From an uncultured Alphaproteobacteria bacterium (lineage in GTDB: Bacteria; Pseudomonadota; Alphaproteobacteria; Rhizobiales; Beijerinckiaceae): DNA of 64,000 nt. Made by a program: the position numbers and the translations under genes. The stretch is taken from NCBI GenBank assembly GCA_937988775.1, contig CALKHP010000048.1, positions 62,001 to 126,000 on the forward strand, in the 5' to 3' direction. The notes under the pieces were generated by a model. The model was not told the origin of the DNA. It saw nothing but the letters and a program-made list of their open reading frames with translations, and searched no databases. Positions 1 through 9,800 of the stretch are shown here, piece by piece; the first letter of the stretch is position 1, and each line of letters begins with the position of its first letter.

Positions 1-1364
1 ACCGCGAGGCGATCGAACGCGGCAACTCGGTGTATTTCCCCGACCGCGTCGTGCCGATGCTGCCCGAACGCATCTCGAACGATCTGTGCTCGCTGCGCCC
101 CGGCGAGGACCGTCCGGCGCTGGCCGCCCGCATCGTCATCAGCCGCGCCGGGCGCAAACTCAGCCATAGCTTCCACCGCATCATGATGCGCTCGGCCGCC
201 AGGCTCGCCTACCAGCAGGCGCAGGCCGCGATCGACGGCCGGCCGGACGACATCACCGGCATGCTGCTTGCCCCGGTGCTGAAGCCGCTCTGGGCCGCCT
301 ATGGCGCGCTGAAACAGGCACGCACCGCGCGCGAACCGCTCGATCTCGACCTGCCCGAGCGCAAGCTGGTGCTCAACCCGGACGGCACGGTGAAGGATAT
401 CGTCCAGCCCGAGCGCCTCGATGCGCACCGCCTGATCGAGGAGTTCATGATCATCGCCAATGTCTGCGCCGCCGAGACGCTGGAAAAGGCGCGCGCACCG
501 GTGATGTACCGCGTGCATGATGCGCCCTCGCTCGAAAAGCTGATGTCATTGCGCGAGTTTCTCGTGTCGCTGCACATCTCGCTGCCCAAGGCCGGCGCGC
601 TGCGCCCGGGCCAGTTCAACCAGATCCTCGCCCGCGTCGCCGACACCGAGAACGCCGCGCTCGTCAACGAGGTCGTGCTGCGCTCGCAGGCGCAGGCCGA
701 GTATTCGCCGGAGAATTACGGCCATTTCGGCCTGAATCTGCGCCATTACGCCCATTTCACCTCGCCGATCCGGCGCTATGCCGACCTGCTCGTGCACCGT
801 TCGCTGATCCGCGCATTGAAGCTCGGCGAGGACGGGCTGCCCGACACCACGCTGAGCGAGATGAAGGAGATCGGCCAGCGCATCTCGGTGGCGGAACGGC
901 GCGCCATGGCGGCCGAGCGCGAAACCATCGACCGGCTGATCGCGCATTACCTCGCCGACCGGGTCGGCGCGACCTTCCCCGGCCGCGTCTCCGGCGTCAC
1001 CGGTTCCGGCCTGTTCGTGAAGCTCGATGAGATCGGCGCCGATGGCTATGTGCCGGTCGCCACGCTCGGCGCCGACTATTTCCACCATGACGAAACCCAG
1101 CACGCGCTGATCGGCAGCCGCACCGGCGAAGCCTTCCGGTTGGGCGACCGCGTCACGGTGAAACTCGTCGAGGCCCTGCCGGTTGCCGGCGCGCTTCGCT
1201 TCGAAATCCTGTCGCAGGGACGCTTCATGAAGACCAGCGCGTCGAAGCGCGGCCGTTTTCGCGACAAGGGCCGGCGCGGCAATGCGCCCGGCTTGCGTTC
1301 CGGCGAAAGCAGGCCCATGACACGCGTACGAACTGGAAAGGCGGCCGATTATGAGCCATTTTGA
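1..1364 (+). CDS. rnr: Ribonuclease R, C-terminal part (5' end outside window)
   Basis: This is a 3'-5' exoribonuclease that degrades structured RNA. The frame is open from base 3, so the start lies upstream of the window. The visible protein begins inside the RNB catalytic domain (RGNSVYFPDRVVPMLPE), continues through the HYAHFTSPIRRYADLLVHR signature near codon 245, then an S1 RNA-binding domain (GRVSGVTGSGLFVKL) and a short basic tail, which is the RNase R order. The last 14 bases overlap the following DUF983 gene, which suggests translational coupling. Family assignment is secure; only the N-terminal cold-shock domains are unseen. Confidence 0.95.
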   Translation, partial: REAIERGNSVYFPDRVVPMLPERISNDLCSLRPGEDRPALAARIVISRAGRKLSHSFHRIMMRSAARLAYQQAQAAIDGRPDDITGMLLAPVLKPLWAAYGALKQARTAREPLDLDLPERKLVLNPDGTVKDIVQPERLDAHRLIEEFMIIANVCAAETLEKARAPVMYRVHDAPSLEKLMSLREFLVSLHISLPKAGALRPGQFNQILARVADTENAALVNEVVLRSQAQAEYSPENYGHFGLNLRHYAHFTSPIRRYADLLVHRSLIRALKLGEDGLPDTTLSEMKEIGQRISVAERRAMAAERETIDRLIAHYLADRVGATFPGRVSGVTGSGLFVKLDEIGADGYVPVATLGADYFHHDETQHALIGSRTGEAFRLGDRVTVKLVEALPVAGALRFEILSQGRFMKTSASKRGRFRDKGRRGNAPGLRSGESRPMTRVRTGKAADYEPF

Positions 1365-1806
1365 ACTGTCAGCCTCGGGGCCGGACGAGCAACGCGACGT
1401 GGTGAGCGCCATGCGCCGCGGCGCGACGTGCCATTGCCCGCATTGCGGCGAAGGCAAGCTGTTTGGCGGTGGTTTCCTCACTGCGGTGCACACCTGCTCG
1501 GCCTGCGGCGAACAGCTTGACCTGCACCGCGCCGATGATCTGCCGGCCTATGTCGTGGTGGCGATCGTCGGCCATGTCGTGGTCGCGCTGAACCTGATGA
1601 TGGAGCGCGCCGCCGAATGGCCGCTCTGGGTGCATTTCGCCATCTGGCCGGCGCTGGCGCTGACCTTGACCATGCTGCTGCTGCGCCCGGTCAAGGGCGC
1701 GCTGATCGGCTACCAATGGGCGCTGCGCATGCACGGCTTCGACCCGGATGGCGACATTCATGCCGGCCCCGTCACCGTCCTGCCACCGACCGAGAAGCTT
1801 CCGTGA
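1351..1806 (+). CDS. DUF983 family membrane protein
   Basis: A 151-residue protein of the DUF983 family. It has two Cys pairs (CPHC near residue 29 and CSAC near residue 50) that look like a small zinc ribbon, followed by two hydrophobic helices (about 67-85 and 92-115) and the family-typical end KGALIGYQWALRMHGF. It starts inside the end of rnr and its stop overlaps the GTG start of the NUDIX gene, so the three are probably one operon. The function of the family is not established. Confidence 0.85.
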   Translation: MSHFELSASGPDEQRDVVSAMRRGATCHCPHCGEGKLFGGGFLTAVHTCSACGEQLDLHRADDLPAYVVVAIVGHVVVALNLMMERAAEWPLWVHFAIWPALALTLTMLLLRPVKGALIGYQWALRMHGFDPDGDIHAGPVTVLPPTEKLP

Positions 1807-2585
1807 ACGATCTCCCCGAACCGATGATGGGCGTCGGCGCGGCCGAGACCGTCGACAAGGCGCTCGAGCAGTTGAGGAACGAGCCGCGCGAGCGGCGCTG
1901 GCCGAACGTGCGCCCGCGCGACGCGGCGACGCTGATCATCCTCGATCGCAGCGGCAAGACGCCGAAAATACTGATGGGGCGGCGTCACCCCAGCCATAAA
2001 TTCATGCCGAACAAATACGTGTTTCCCGGCGGCCGGGTCGATCCGCAGGACCGCCGCATGGCGGTCGCCGGCATTCTCGGCGCCGATACCGAGGCCAAGC
2101 TGCTGCGCCGCGTGCAGCGCCCGACGATCGCCCGCGCGCGCGCCCTCGGCCTGGCGGCGATCCGCGAGACCTTCGAGGAAACCGGCCTGCTCATCGGCAC
2201 GCGTGAAAATGGCAGCGCCGCACAGCCTCCCGCCGGCCCGTGGGCTGATTTCGCCGGCCATGGCGTGATGCCCTCGCTCGAGCCGTTGCATTTTCTCGCC
2301 CGCGCCATCACGCCGCCGCGCCGGCCGAAGCGCTTCGATGCCCGCTTCTTCGTCGTCGAGCACACCGCGATCTGCGATCAGGTCGCCGGCGTCGTCGGGC
2401 CGAATTCCGAGTTGATCGACCTGCTCTGGGTGACGCTGGCCGAGACGCAGGACATGGAACTTCCGGTGATCACGCGCATTGTCCTCGACGAACTCGACGA
2501 AGCGCTCGGCGCGGGCCTGTCCGTGCGGCGGCCGGTGCCGTTCTATTACGAGCGCAACCGGCAGTTCACCCGCGAATTCATCTGA
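1803..2585 (+). CDS. NUDIX hydrolase
   Basis: A 260-residue NUDIX-fold hydrolase. I chose the GTG at 1803, which overlaps the stop of the preceding gene as GTGA; a longer upstream frame is only a shadow of DUF983. The protein has the Nudix arrangement FPGGRVDPQD followed, after an insertion, by IRETFEETGLLIG, which supplies the RExxEE metal-binding glutamates. The wide gap between the GG and RETFEE parts and the late proline-rich segment resemble the larger alphaproteobacterial NUDIX proteins of CoA or nucleotide-sugar type. The substrate cannot be told from sequence. Confidence 0.85.
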   Translation: MNDLPEPMMGVGAAETVDKALEQLRNEPRERRWPNVRPRDAATLIILDRSGKTPKILMGRRHPSHKFMPNKYVFPGGRVDPQDRRMAVAGILGADTEAKLLRRVQRPTIARARALGLAAIRETFEETGLLIGTRENGSAAQPPAGPWADFAGHGVMPSLEPLHFLARAITPPRRPKRFDARFFVVEHTAICDQVAGVVGPNSELIDLLWVTLAETQDMELPVITRIVLDELDEALGAGLSVRRPVPFYYERNRQFTREFI

Positions 2586-2616
2586 GCGCCGCCACGCGCC
2601 GCGCAAAACAGGGCCT

Positions 2617-3777
2617 ATGCATCAATCCGTGCCGACGACCAACGCGGCGGCGATCGCCCTGGCCATCGCGCTGGTTGCGCTGGTCGGCGTCAGCCTGAGC
2701 CTGAGCGTGCCGCTCCTGTCGATGGGCATGGAGCGCATGGGCGTCACCGGCACGCTGAACGGCCTCAACACCGCGACCGCCGGCGTCGCCAACCTCGCCG
2801 TGGTGCCGTTCGTGCCGGCGCTGGCGGCCGCGATCGGCGTCAGGCGCCTGCTCTGCGCCGCCATCCTGCTCGGCCTCGTCACCACGCTGCTGTTCCCGCT
2901 GCTCGCCTTCCCGTTCTGGTTCCCGCTGCGCTTTCTGCTCGGCGCCAGCCTCGGCGTGCTGTTCGTGCTGTCGGAATACTGGATCAACGCCACCGCCGCG
3001 CCCTCGCAGCGCGGCATGGTGATGGGCATCTATGCCACCGTGCTGGCGCTCGGCTTCGCCGCCGGCCCGGCGCTGCTCTCCGTGGTCGGCACGCTCGGCT
3101 GGACGCCCTATGTGCTCTCGGCCGCCCTGTTCGGGCTTGCCCTGCTGCCGCTCGGCCTCGGGCGCGGCAAGGTGCCGGAATTCGCCGGCGACGGCGGCAA
3201 GGGCCACAACGTGTTCTCGTTCGTGCGGCTGGCGCCGACCGCCACCATCGCCGCGCTGGTGTTCGGCGCGGTCGAGACCGGCGCCTTCTCGCTGCTGCCG
3301 GTCTACGGCACGCGTACCGGGCTGGATGAAGCGAGCGCGGCGCAACTGGTCAGCATCCTGGCGCTCGGCAACGTGCTGTTCCAGATCCCCGTCGGCTGGC
3401 TCTCCGACCGCATCGACAAGCGCCTCGTGCTGCTCGCCTGCGGCACGTCCGGCGCGCTCGGCGCCGCCGTGATGCCGCTTGTCGCCGGCGATCCCGTGCC
3501 GTTCCGGGTCGGGCTGCTGATCTTCGGCGGCCTGGTCGGCGGGCTCTATACCGTCGGCCTCGCCCATCTTGGCCAGCGCTATACCGGGCGCGACCTCGCC
3601 AGCGCCAACGCCGCCTTCGTCATGCTGTACAGCGCCGGGCTGATTCTCGGGCCACCCTTCATCGGCGTCAGCATGGATGCCTTCGGCACATCGGGGCTCG
3701 CCGCCGGACTCAGCGCGTTATTGGCGGGTTACGCCGGCCTTGCGCTATGGCGCATCTTGACATCGCGCCATTCCTGA
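2617..3777 (+). CDS. MFS transporter
   Basis: A 386-residue major facilitator with about 12 predicted membrane helices. The ATG at 2617 is chosen because translation upstream is not membrane-like and overlaps the NUDIX gene. It has the loop motif GWLSDRIDKRLV between helices of the second half and a YWINATAAPSQRG segment in the first half, similar to the YfkF/YcaD-like MFS group. Substrate is unknown. It follows the NUDIX gene by 31 bases on the same strand, so it may belong to the same operon. Confidence 0.85.
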   Translation: MHQSVPTTNAAAIALAIALVALVGVSLSLSVPLLSMGMERMGVTGTLNGLNTATAGVANLAVVPFVPALAAAIGVRRLLCAAILLGLVTTLLFPLLAFPFWFPLRFLLGASLGVLFVLSEYWINATAAPSQRGMVMGIYATVLALGFAAGPALLSVVGTLGWTPYVLSAALFGLALLPLGLGRGKVPEFAGDGGKGHNVFSFVRLAPTATIAALVFGAVETGAFSLLPVYGTRTGLDEASAAQLVSILALGNVLFQIPVGWLSDRIDKRLVLLACGTSGALGAAVMPLVAGDPVPFRVGLLIFGGLVGGLYTVGLAHLGQRYTGRDLASANAAFVMLYSAGLILGPPFIGVSMDAFGTSGLAAGLSALLAGYAGLALWRILTSRHS

Positions 3778-3874
3778 GTAGGTTGCCGGCCTTCGGGTGG
3801 ACCTTCCGGGCCGCCCTTCGTTTTCGTTCGAGTCGGCTCATGTCGCCGGCTTTGCTAGTCAGGATCGATCCGCC

Positions 3875-4042
3875 ATGGCCAAGGCCGCCACCATCAAGAT
3901 CAGGCTCGTCTCGTCCGCCGATACCGGCCATTTCTACGTGGCCAAGAAGAACGCGCGCACGATGACCGAGAAATTCTCGATCAAGAAATACGACCCCGTC
4001 GCGCGCAAGCACGTCGAGTACAAGGAAGCCAAGATCAAGTGA
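3875..4042 (+). CDS. rpmG: 50S ribosomal protein L33
   Basis: A 55-residue L33. The start ATG at 3875 gives MAKAATIKIRLVSSADTG, and the end HVEYKEAKIK is typical of the cysteine-less proteobacterial form, which does not bind zinc. It is a small basic protein of the large ribosomal subunit. It lies 97 bases after the MFS gene and is followed at once by a strong intrinsic terminator. rpmG next to divK-pleD is a common order in Hyphomicrobiales. Confidence 0.97.
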   Translation: MAKAATIKIRLVSSADTGHFYVAKKNARTMTEKFSIKKYDPVARKHVEYKEAKIK

Positions 4043-4100
4043 TCATGGCCGCCCTGTGATCGCCGGGCCGCGCCAGCGGCCCTTGCGGTCTCCGATCACG

Positions 4101-4129
4101 AAAAAGCCGCCCCGACCGGGCGGCTTTTT
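4101..4129 (+). terminator. Rho-independent terminator of rpmG
   Basis: A perfect hairpin with arms AAAAAGCCGCCC and GGGCGGCTTTTT around a five-base loop, ending in a T tract. It lies 58 bases after the rpmG stop. Confidence 0.9.
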
Positions 4130-4149
4130 CGTTGGCGTGATCTCGAAAG

Positions 4150-4410
4150 ATGGTGGCCGGGCGGAAGTGACACGAGGAGGCCACTCTTGCCACTTCCGCA
4201 CCGGCCGAACCCCTCGGGACCCAGGAGATGCGGCGGACCTGAGCATCCAGGGGGTACGCGAGAGCATTGCTGCCCTCGCCTAGGCAAGGAACCTACAGCG
4301 TTAGCGAATGATTGCAACGGCGCAGCGTGGTTAATGGCGGGTTACTTTTCCCGCAAGGTAAAGACGCGTGGTTGACGGACAGGGTTTACGGACAGGGAAG
4401 CCAGGAAGCC
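4150..4410. other. Structured intergenic region, possible non-coding RNA
   Basis: This is most of the 400-base gap between the convergent rpmG and pleD genes. It starts with a long hairpin: GGCCGG plus GCGGAAGTG on the left (4155-4170) pairs with CACTTCCGC plus CCGGCC on the right (4191-4206) with one bulge. Smaller complementary segments follow: ATGC/GCAT inside an ACCCC/GGGGGT closure (about 4208-4255), GCGAG/CTCGC (4258-4280) and GCGGG/CCCGC (4339-4356). A ten-base direct repeat ACGGACAGGG occurs near 4375 and 4389. It matches no RNA family I can recognise and holds no convincing reading frame. Confidence 0.35.
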
Positions 4411-4434
4411 CGATTGGGATCCCGCTCCCCCTCG

Positions 4435-4509
4435 CCTCATGCTGAGCTTGTCGAAGCATGGAGAATCAAGCGCAGGACTGGAACACCCTTCGACAGGCTC
4501 AGGGTGAGG
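4435..4509. repeat. Palindromic repeat, family E (inverted pair)
   Basis: Two inverted copies of a TGAGC-TTGTCGAAG type unit (4435-4460 and 4486-4509) separated by 25 bases. The same unit pair occurs at 15679-15753 and 22668-22737. It sits just after the pleD stop and may act as a 3' end hairpin for that transcript. Confidence 0.85.
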
Positions 4510-4531
4510 TCGCGTACAACAGGGCCGCTCT

Positions 4532-5908
4532 CTACGCCGCGTTGGCGACGACCTTGTTCCGCCCGGCCCGCTTGGCCTGGTACAGCGCCTCGTCGGCACG
4601 CTTGAGCAGGGTGTCGATGGCGCTTTCGTCGGGCGCGAGCCCCGCCATGCCGATCGAGCAGGTCAGGTTGATCGTGCGCGTGCCGCTATGGATGGCGAAA
4701 CCGTCATTCTCGATGGCGCGCCGGATGCGCTCGGCGGCATGGAAGGCCACGACGGAATCGGTATCGGGCATCGCCACCACGAACTCCTCGCCGCCGAATC
4801 GGGCGAGCAGGTCGACGCCGCGCACATGCTTGCGCAGGCGATTGGCGAATTCGCGCAGCACCTCGTCGCCGGCGTCGTGGCCGTAGCTGTCGTTCACCGC
4901 CTTGAAATGGTCGATGTCGAGGATGCACAGCGTCACGCCCTTGCCGCGCGCCTGGCGCTCGCCGATCAGCGCCGCGAGATGGCTCTGCATGTAGCGCCGG
5001 TTGTGCAGGCCGGTCAGCGGATCGGTGATGGCGAGTTCCATCGAGGCTTGCAGGTTGTCGCGCAGCCGCTCGGCATACCGGCGGTTCTTCACCTGCGTGC
5101 GCACGCGCGCCAGCAGTTCGTTGCGGTCGGTCGGCCGCATCAGATAGTCGTTCACGCCGAGATCGAGCCCGCGCAGCACCTTGGCGTCGCTGTCGGCATC
5201 CGAGATCACCACCAGCGGCAGATGTCGCGTGCGCTCCATCGAGCGCAACTGGCTGCACAGGCGCAACCCGTCGAAATCCTTCAGGCCGAGGCTGATCAGG
5301 GCGCAGTCGAAATTCCCCTCGGCAATGCGCAGCAGCGCCGCCTGCGGGTCGCTCTCGGTCTCGACCGTATGATGCTGCGACAGCGCGCCCTGCATGCGCT
5401 CGAGCGCGGCGGCGCGATCCTCGACGATCATCACGCGACCGTTCTGGCCGGGCTCCGAGATCGCCTCGATGAACGGGTCGCGGATGCCGAGCGTGCGCGA
5501 GGTCGCCTGCGCGCGGGCGCGCAACTCGTCGGTCATCATCTTGATGCGCACCAGGCTGCGCACGCGGGTCAGCAGCGCCACCTCGCGGATCGGCTTGGTG
5601 ACGAAATCGTCGGCGCCGGCCTCGAGCCCCTTCAGGCGGTCGGATGGCTGGTCGAGCGCCGTCACCATGATCACCGGCAGATGGGCCGTGGTCGGTGATG
5701 CCTTCAGGCGCCGGCACACCTCGAACCCGTCCATGCCCGGCATCATCACGTCGAGCAGCACGATGTCGATGTCGCCGCGTTCGCACAGCGCCAGCGCGTC
5801 CGGCCCGTTCATGGCCGTCAGCACCTCGAAATACTCGGCCGTCAGCCGCGTCTCGAGCAGCTTGACGTTGGCAAAGATGTCATCGACGACGAGAACGCGG
5901 GCGGTCAT
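4532..5908 (-). CDS. pleD: PleD-type response regulator/diguanylate cyclase
   Basis: A 458-residue cytoplasmic protein with the PleD order: receiver domain 1 with phospho-acceptor Asp53 (VLLDVMMPGMDGFEVC), a second degenerate receiver domain (about 155-285), and a C-terminal GGDEF domain. The active site is GGEEF, preceded by an RGVD motif five residues upstream, which is the c-di-GMP inhibitory I-site. It should make cyclic di-GMP when phosphorylated and in Caulobacter controls the flagellum-to-stalk switch. Its start is 3 bases after the divK stop, so the two are one operon. Confidence 0.95.
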   Translation of the reverse strand: MTARVLVVDDIFANVKLLETRLTAEYFEVLTAMNGPDALALCERGDIDIVLLDVMMPGMDGFEVCRRLKASPTTAHLPVIMVTALDQPSDRLKGLEAGADDFVTKPIREVALLTRVRSLVRIKMMTDELRARAQATSRTLGIRDPFIEAISEPGQNGRVMIVEDRAAALERMQGALSQHHTVETESDPQAALLRIAEGNFDCALISLGLKDFDGLRLCSQLRSMERTRHLPLVVISDADSDAKVLRGLDLGVNDYLMRPTDRNELLARVRTQVKNRRYAERLRDNLQASMELAITDPLTGLHNRRYMQSHLAALIGERQARGKGVTLCILDIDHFKAVNDSYGHDAGDEVLREFANRLRKHVRGVDLLARFGGEEFVVAMPDTDSVVAFHAAERIRRAIENDGFAIHSGTRTINLTCSIGMAGLAPDESAIDTLLKRADEALYQAKRAGRNKVVANAA

Positions 5909-5911
5909 GGT

Positions 5912-6280
5912 TCAGCTACCGGCATAATTTCGGACGGTGTCGAGGAATTTCGACACGGAGATCGGCTTGGAGAGATAGGCTTCGCAGCCGCTCTCGCGAA
6001 TGCGCTCCTCGTCGCCCTTCATCGCGAAAGCCGTGATCGCGACCACGGGAATGGCGCGCAATTCCTCATCTTCCTTCAGCCAGCGCGTGACGTCGATGCC
6101 GGACACTTCGGGCAACTGGATGTCCATCAGGATCAGGTCGGGCTTGTGCTGGCGGGCGAGTTCGATACCGTCCAGACCGTTGCGCGCCTGCACGGTTTCA
6201 TAGCCATGCGCACGCAGCAGATCATTGAACAGCTTCATGTTCAGTTCGTTGTCCTCGACAATGAGAACGGTTTTCGCCAT
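5912..6280 (-). CDS. divK: DivK single-domain response regulator
   Basis: A 122-residue lone receiver domain. Acid pocket E9/D10, phospho-acceptor Asp53 (LILMDIQLPEVSG), the T/A switch region VVAITAFAMKGDEER and Lys in SKPIS are all present. I chose the ATG at 6280 (MAKTVLIVEDNELN), the usual DivK start. In alphaproteobacteria DivK feeds polar kinase signals into the CckA-CtrA pathway. It is the first gene of the divK-pleD operon, the order known in Caulobacter and relatives. Confidence 0.95.
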   Translation of the reverse strand: MAKTVLIVEDNELNMKLFNDLLRAHGYETVQARNGLDGIELARQHKPDLILMDIQLPEVSGIDVTRWLKEDEELRAIPVVAITAFAMKGDEERIRESGCEAYLSKPISVSKFLDTVRNYAGS

Positions 6281-6373
6281 TGCGATACCTATTGGGTCGT
6301 CCCGTCGGCCGCTTCTGGCCACCGCTCACGACCATAGCGCCAAGAGATTGATGAAACGCAAAAGGCTATCGAA

Positions 6374-6685
6374 GTGGAGAGACCTTTTTCACCAAAGATT
6401 CATAAACGAATTCCGGTCGATCCTGTGGCGCTCGCCGCCGCCGGCCTCGGCTTCATCGCCGCCGACGAGGAGCGTTTGCAGCGCTTCCTGACCCTGACCG
6501 GGCTCGATCCGGCGGCGATCCGCGCCGCCGCCGCCGAGCCGGGCTTCGCCCTCGCCGTGCTCGACTTCATCGGCGAGAATGATGCGACGACGCTCGCCTT
6601 CGCGGCGGAAAACGGCCTCAGCGGCGAGGATGTCGCCGCCGCGCGCCAGAAACTCGCCGGCGCGCAGGAGTGGACCGGGGAGTAA
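6374..6685 (+). CDS. DUF3572 family protein
   Basis: A 103-residue, acidic, alanine-rich helical protein with the DUF3572 pattern ALAAAGLGFIAADEERLQRF ... LDFIGENDATTLAFA. It is divergent from divK, 93 bases away, as often seen in Hyphomicrobiales. The start is a GTG at 6374; no better ATG lies upstream. Function is unknown. Confidence 0.75.
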   Translation: MERPFSPKIHKRIPVDPVALAAAGLGFIAADEERLQRFLTLTGLDPAAIRAAAAEPGFALAVLDFIGENDATTLAFAAENGLSGEDVAAARQKLAGAQEWTGE

Positions 6686-6692
6686 CCCCTTC

Positions 6693-6797
6693 CCTTCTCC
6701 CGCCTGCGGGAGAAGGTGGCACGAAGTGCCGGATGAGGGGGGAAGCGCCTCCTCCCTCATCCCCCTGCCGGGACCTTCTCCCGCAAGCGGGAGAAGG
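6693..6797. repeat. Palindromic repeat, family D
   Basis: Two outward hairpins of the type CCTTCTCCCGC-GCGGGAGAAGG flank a TGCCGGATGAGGGG segment and its inverse. It fills the gap between the convergent DUF3572 and TPR genes. A second copy is at 48450-48562. Confidence 0.85.
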
Positions 6798-6819
6798 GGA
6801 ATAATTCCGGCCGCCCCCC

Positions 6820-9800
6820 CTACGCCGCTTTCCCGCCAGCCGGTTTCGGCGGCATGGCCTGTTCCTTCGGCTGTGTCGCGGCGGCCGGAACCACGGCTGG
6901 GAAGCGTTTGTGGTAGCTGTCGAGGAACGCCTTGAGCGTATCGGCGGAGACGACGGCGCGCGCCACCTCGCGAAAATCGCTTGGCCGGGTCGCGGCCTCG
7001 CCGGCGATCAGGCTGAACGTATGCGCATCGGCGCTGTCGGCCATCAGCCCGGCATATTTGGTGCGCAGCCGGTCGAGCCCGATGGCGTCGTCGCCCAGCA
7101 CATAGGCCACCGCCGCGCGCAGCACGTCCATGCGCGCGCCGTCGCCGAGCGGTGCCGCCTCGCGCCAGCGATCGTGCAGCTTGAGTTCCAGCGCCTCGCC
7201 GGCGGCGCGCCAGCGCTTGCCGCGCCACAGGATGTCGGCGCGCAGCTGCTCGGCCTCGGGGCCATCCTGCGCGGCGGCGATCTCGAACGCCGCGTCGGTC
7301 AGCGACAATTCGGACAGGCCGCGCGCCTCGAGCATGGCGCGGCCGCGCGCAAGCTCCTTCGGCAGGCCGTTGAGCCGCGTCTCGCGCAGCACCTCCACCG
7401 CCTCGGACGGCTTGTGGTTGCGCAGGTACAGCACCGCCAGCGAGGCGGCGACACGCGAGCGGGCGACGCCCTCCAGACGGTGGTCGACCTGATGGCGCAA
7501 CAGGCCGGTCGCCTGGTCGAGCAGGTCGAGATCGGCGAGGCGGTCGGCGAGATGCCGGATCATCTCGTCGCCGTCGCGGCCGGGCGGGGTGAGATTCTTG
7601 AAATCGTAATACAGGCCGAGCGCCTCGACCTTGGACAGGCCCTTGTCCTTGCCGTCGATGAACATCGCGGCGAAGGTCTTGGCCATCGCATCCTGCAACG
7701 CGCGCGCCGCCGGGTGGTCGGGCATGATCTGCACCGCGCGCCGCGCCGCGCCGAACGCCTCGCGCCAGCGCCCGGTGGCGGCATAGAGCTTGCCGAGTTC
7801 CGCCAGCGCCCGCACCTCGACATCGCCCCGGCGCCAGATCGCGCCGATGGTCTCGAGTTCGGCGATCGCCGCCTCGCGGTCGATCTTGTTGCGCTCCAGC
7901 TGGAACAGCACACGCTCGAGCCGGGCGCGCGCCTCGACCTCGCGATCGCCCTTCGTAGCGATCTCGAATTGGCGCAGCGCCTCATCGTCGCGGCCGAGCA
8001 TCGCCGCCGCGCGGCCGCGTTGCAGCGCGGCCAGCGCCAGATTCGGGCTGACGCCCTGCAGGCTCTCGTAACGCACGATCTGGTCGCGCGCGAAAACCGG
8101 GTCGCCGCCGGCCAGCGCCGCCTCGATCACCAGCGGCCGCAGCAACAGGTTGAGCCCTTCCGGGTATCCGTCCAGGATCGGCATCGCTTTGCGGAACCCG
8201 ACCAGGGCGGCCGGCCACGCCTGTTCGCGCGCCTTGAGCGCCGCCCGCCACAATTGCGCTTCCGGGTCGTCGGCGAGCTTCGGCCGCGCCAGCAGCGCAT
8301 AGGCCTCGCGCGCCCGGTCGCCCAGCACCGCCGCCATCAGCTGCGCCATCAGCACCGGCTTCGACGAGCCGGCGATCTCATCGTCGCTGGCGAGCACGCT
8401 CAGCACGGCGCCCGCCTCCGGGAAGAAGCGGTTGGCAAGCAGGAAACGGGCGAGCCGCAGCCGCGCCTGCGCGCGCTCGGCCTTGGGCGCATCGGCCGCC
8501 GCCTCGCGCAGCGCCGCCTCGTGCAGGCGGATATTGCCGGTGGTGTCGGCATTCCAGACATCCGCCTCGACATTGCTTTCCGGCGCCGGCTCATCGGCCG
8601 CGCCGTGCTGGGCCTCGGCCGCCGAAAGCACCAGCCCCTGCTCGCGCCCGACCGTGACATCGTCGAGCCCGGCGCTCACGGTGATGTCGTCGGCGAGCGG
8701 CTTGAACACCAGCCCATGCGCCGTGCGCAGCGCCTCGACTTCGACGAAGCTGCGGTTCTTCGGCAGGCCCCGGGCCGGGCCGAGCGCCGTTACCACGGCG
8801 AGCCGGTCGCCGGCGTCCGGATCGTCGAGCCAGAACACCGCGCCCGCCTTGGCAAGATGCGCGGTCAGCGCCGTGCGCCCGGCGCTGTTGAAGCCCGGCC
8901 TGAGGTCGATCGGCGTCGCGCCGGCGAGAAGGTCGTCGCCGATCGTCGCGACCCAGCCGTCGCCGGCCGGCGCCAGCGTCAGGATCGCCGCCGTGCGCAA
9001 GGTCAGCTTCAGCACCGAGACGCCGGCGCCGTGCTGGAACGTCATTGCCGAAACCGCCGCCCGCGCCATCTCGGGCAGGTCGCCCGGCGCGATCGCCTGG
9101 CGATCCTCGAACACCAGCCACACCGTATTCGCGCGCTGGAACGCGGCGGCCGGAACCGGCCGGTCGAAAGCAAACGCCACGCGCAGGCTGTTGCCGACAC
9201 GCTCGAAGGCCGGCTGCACGATCCTGTTGGAAAGCACGGGCGCCGGCGCTGCCACCGCTTCCGCCTTGGCAGGTGGCGCGGGTGACGGCGGCGCCACCTT
9301 CACCGGCACGATTTCAGGCTTGGCGGCTTCAGGCTTGGCGGCTTCAGGTTTGGCCGCCGTGACGCGCGGCAGCACGATGTCGAGCATATAGCCGTCATCC
9401 TCGCGCGCGCCGCGCAATGTCACGCCCTTCGCCGTCGCCAGCGACACCACGAGCCGCCCATCCTCGGCCTCGGCCGTGATCGCGGTCAGGCTCGCCGGCA
9501 AATCCGGCTTGATGGTGCGCGGCTCGAAGCGCAGCGGCGCGGAAAATTCCAGCTTGGCGCCGCCCTCCTCCGGGCGCAGCTCGACGGGCACGCTTGCCGC
9601 GACCGGAAACACGATGCGCGTATAGGCCGGCGTCTTGATGACGCGCGCCGCGATCAGCTTCGGCTCGCCCTGCGGCACGCCGGCGATCTGCTTCAGCTTC
9701 GCTTCGGCCGCGAGCGCACGCAGCGCCAGCGCCTGCACCACCTCCGGCGGCAGGCCCGGCGGCAGGCCGGCCCAACTGGCGGGCAGCAGGTCGATAAACA

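Noticed and set aside
1617..1802. Longer start of the NUDIX gene
   Set aside because: The extra residues are the DUF983 gene read out of frame. The GTG at 1803 gives the GTGA overlap and family-like length.
4300..4380. tmRNA-like tag reading GCG-AAT-GAT (Ala-Asn-Asp) in the rpmG-pleD gap
   Set aside because: The fourth codon is Cys rather than Asn, the tag does not end in Ala-Ala-stop, and no tRNA-like acceptor or T-loop is nearby.
6910..9285. A 791-codon plus-strand frame across the TPR gene
   Set aside because: Rich in Arg, Gln and His with no recognisable domain, a common antisense artefact in GC-rich DNA. The opposite strand encodes a clear secreted TPR protein.
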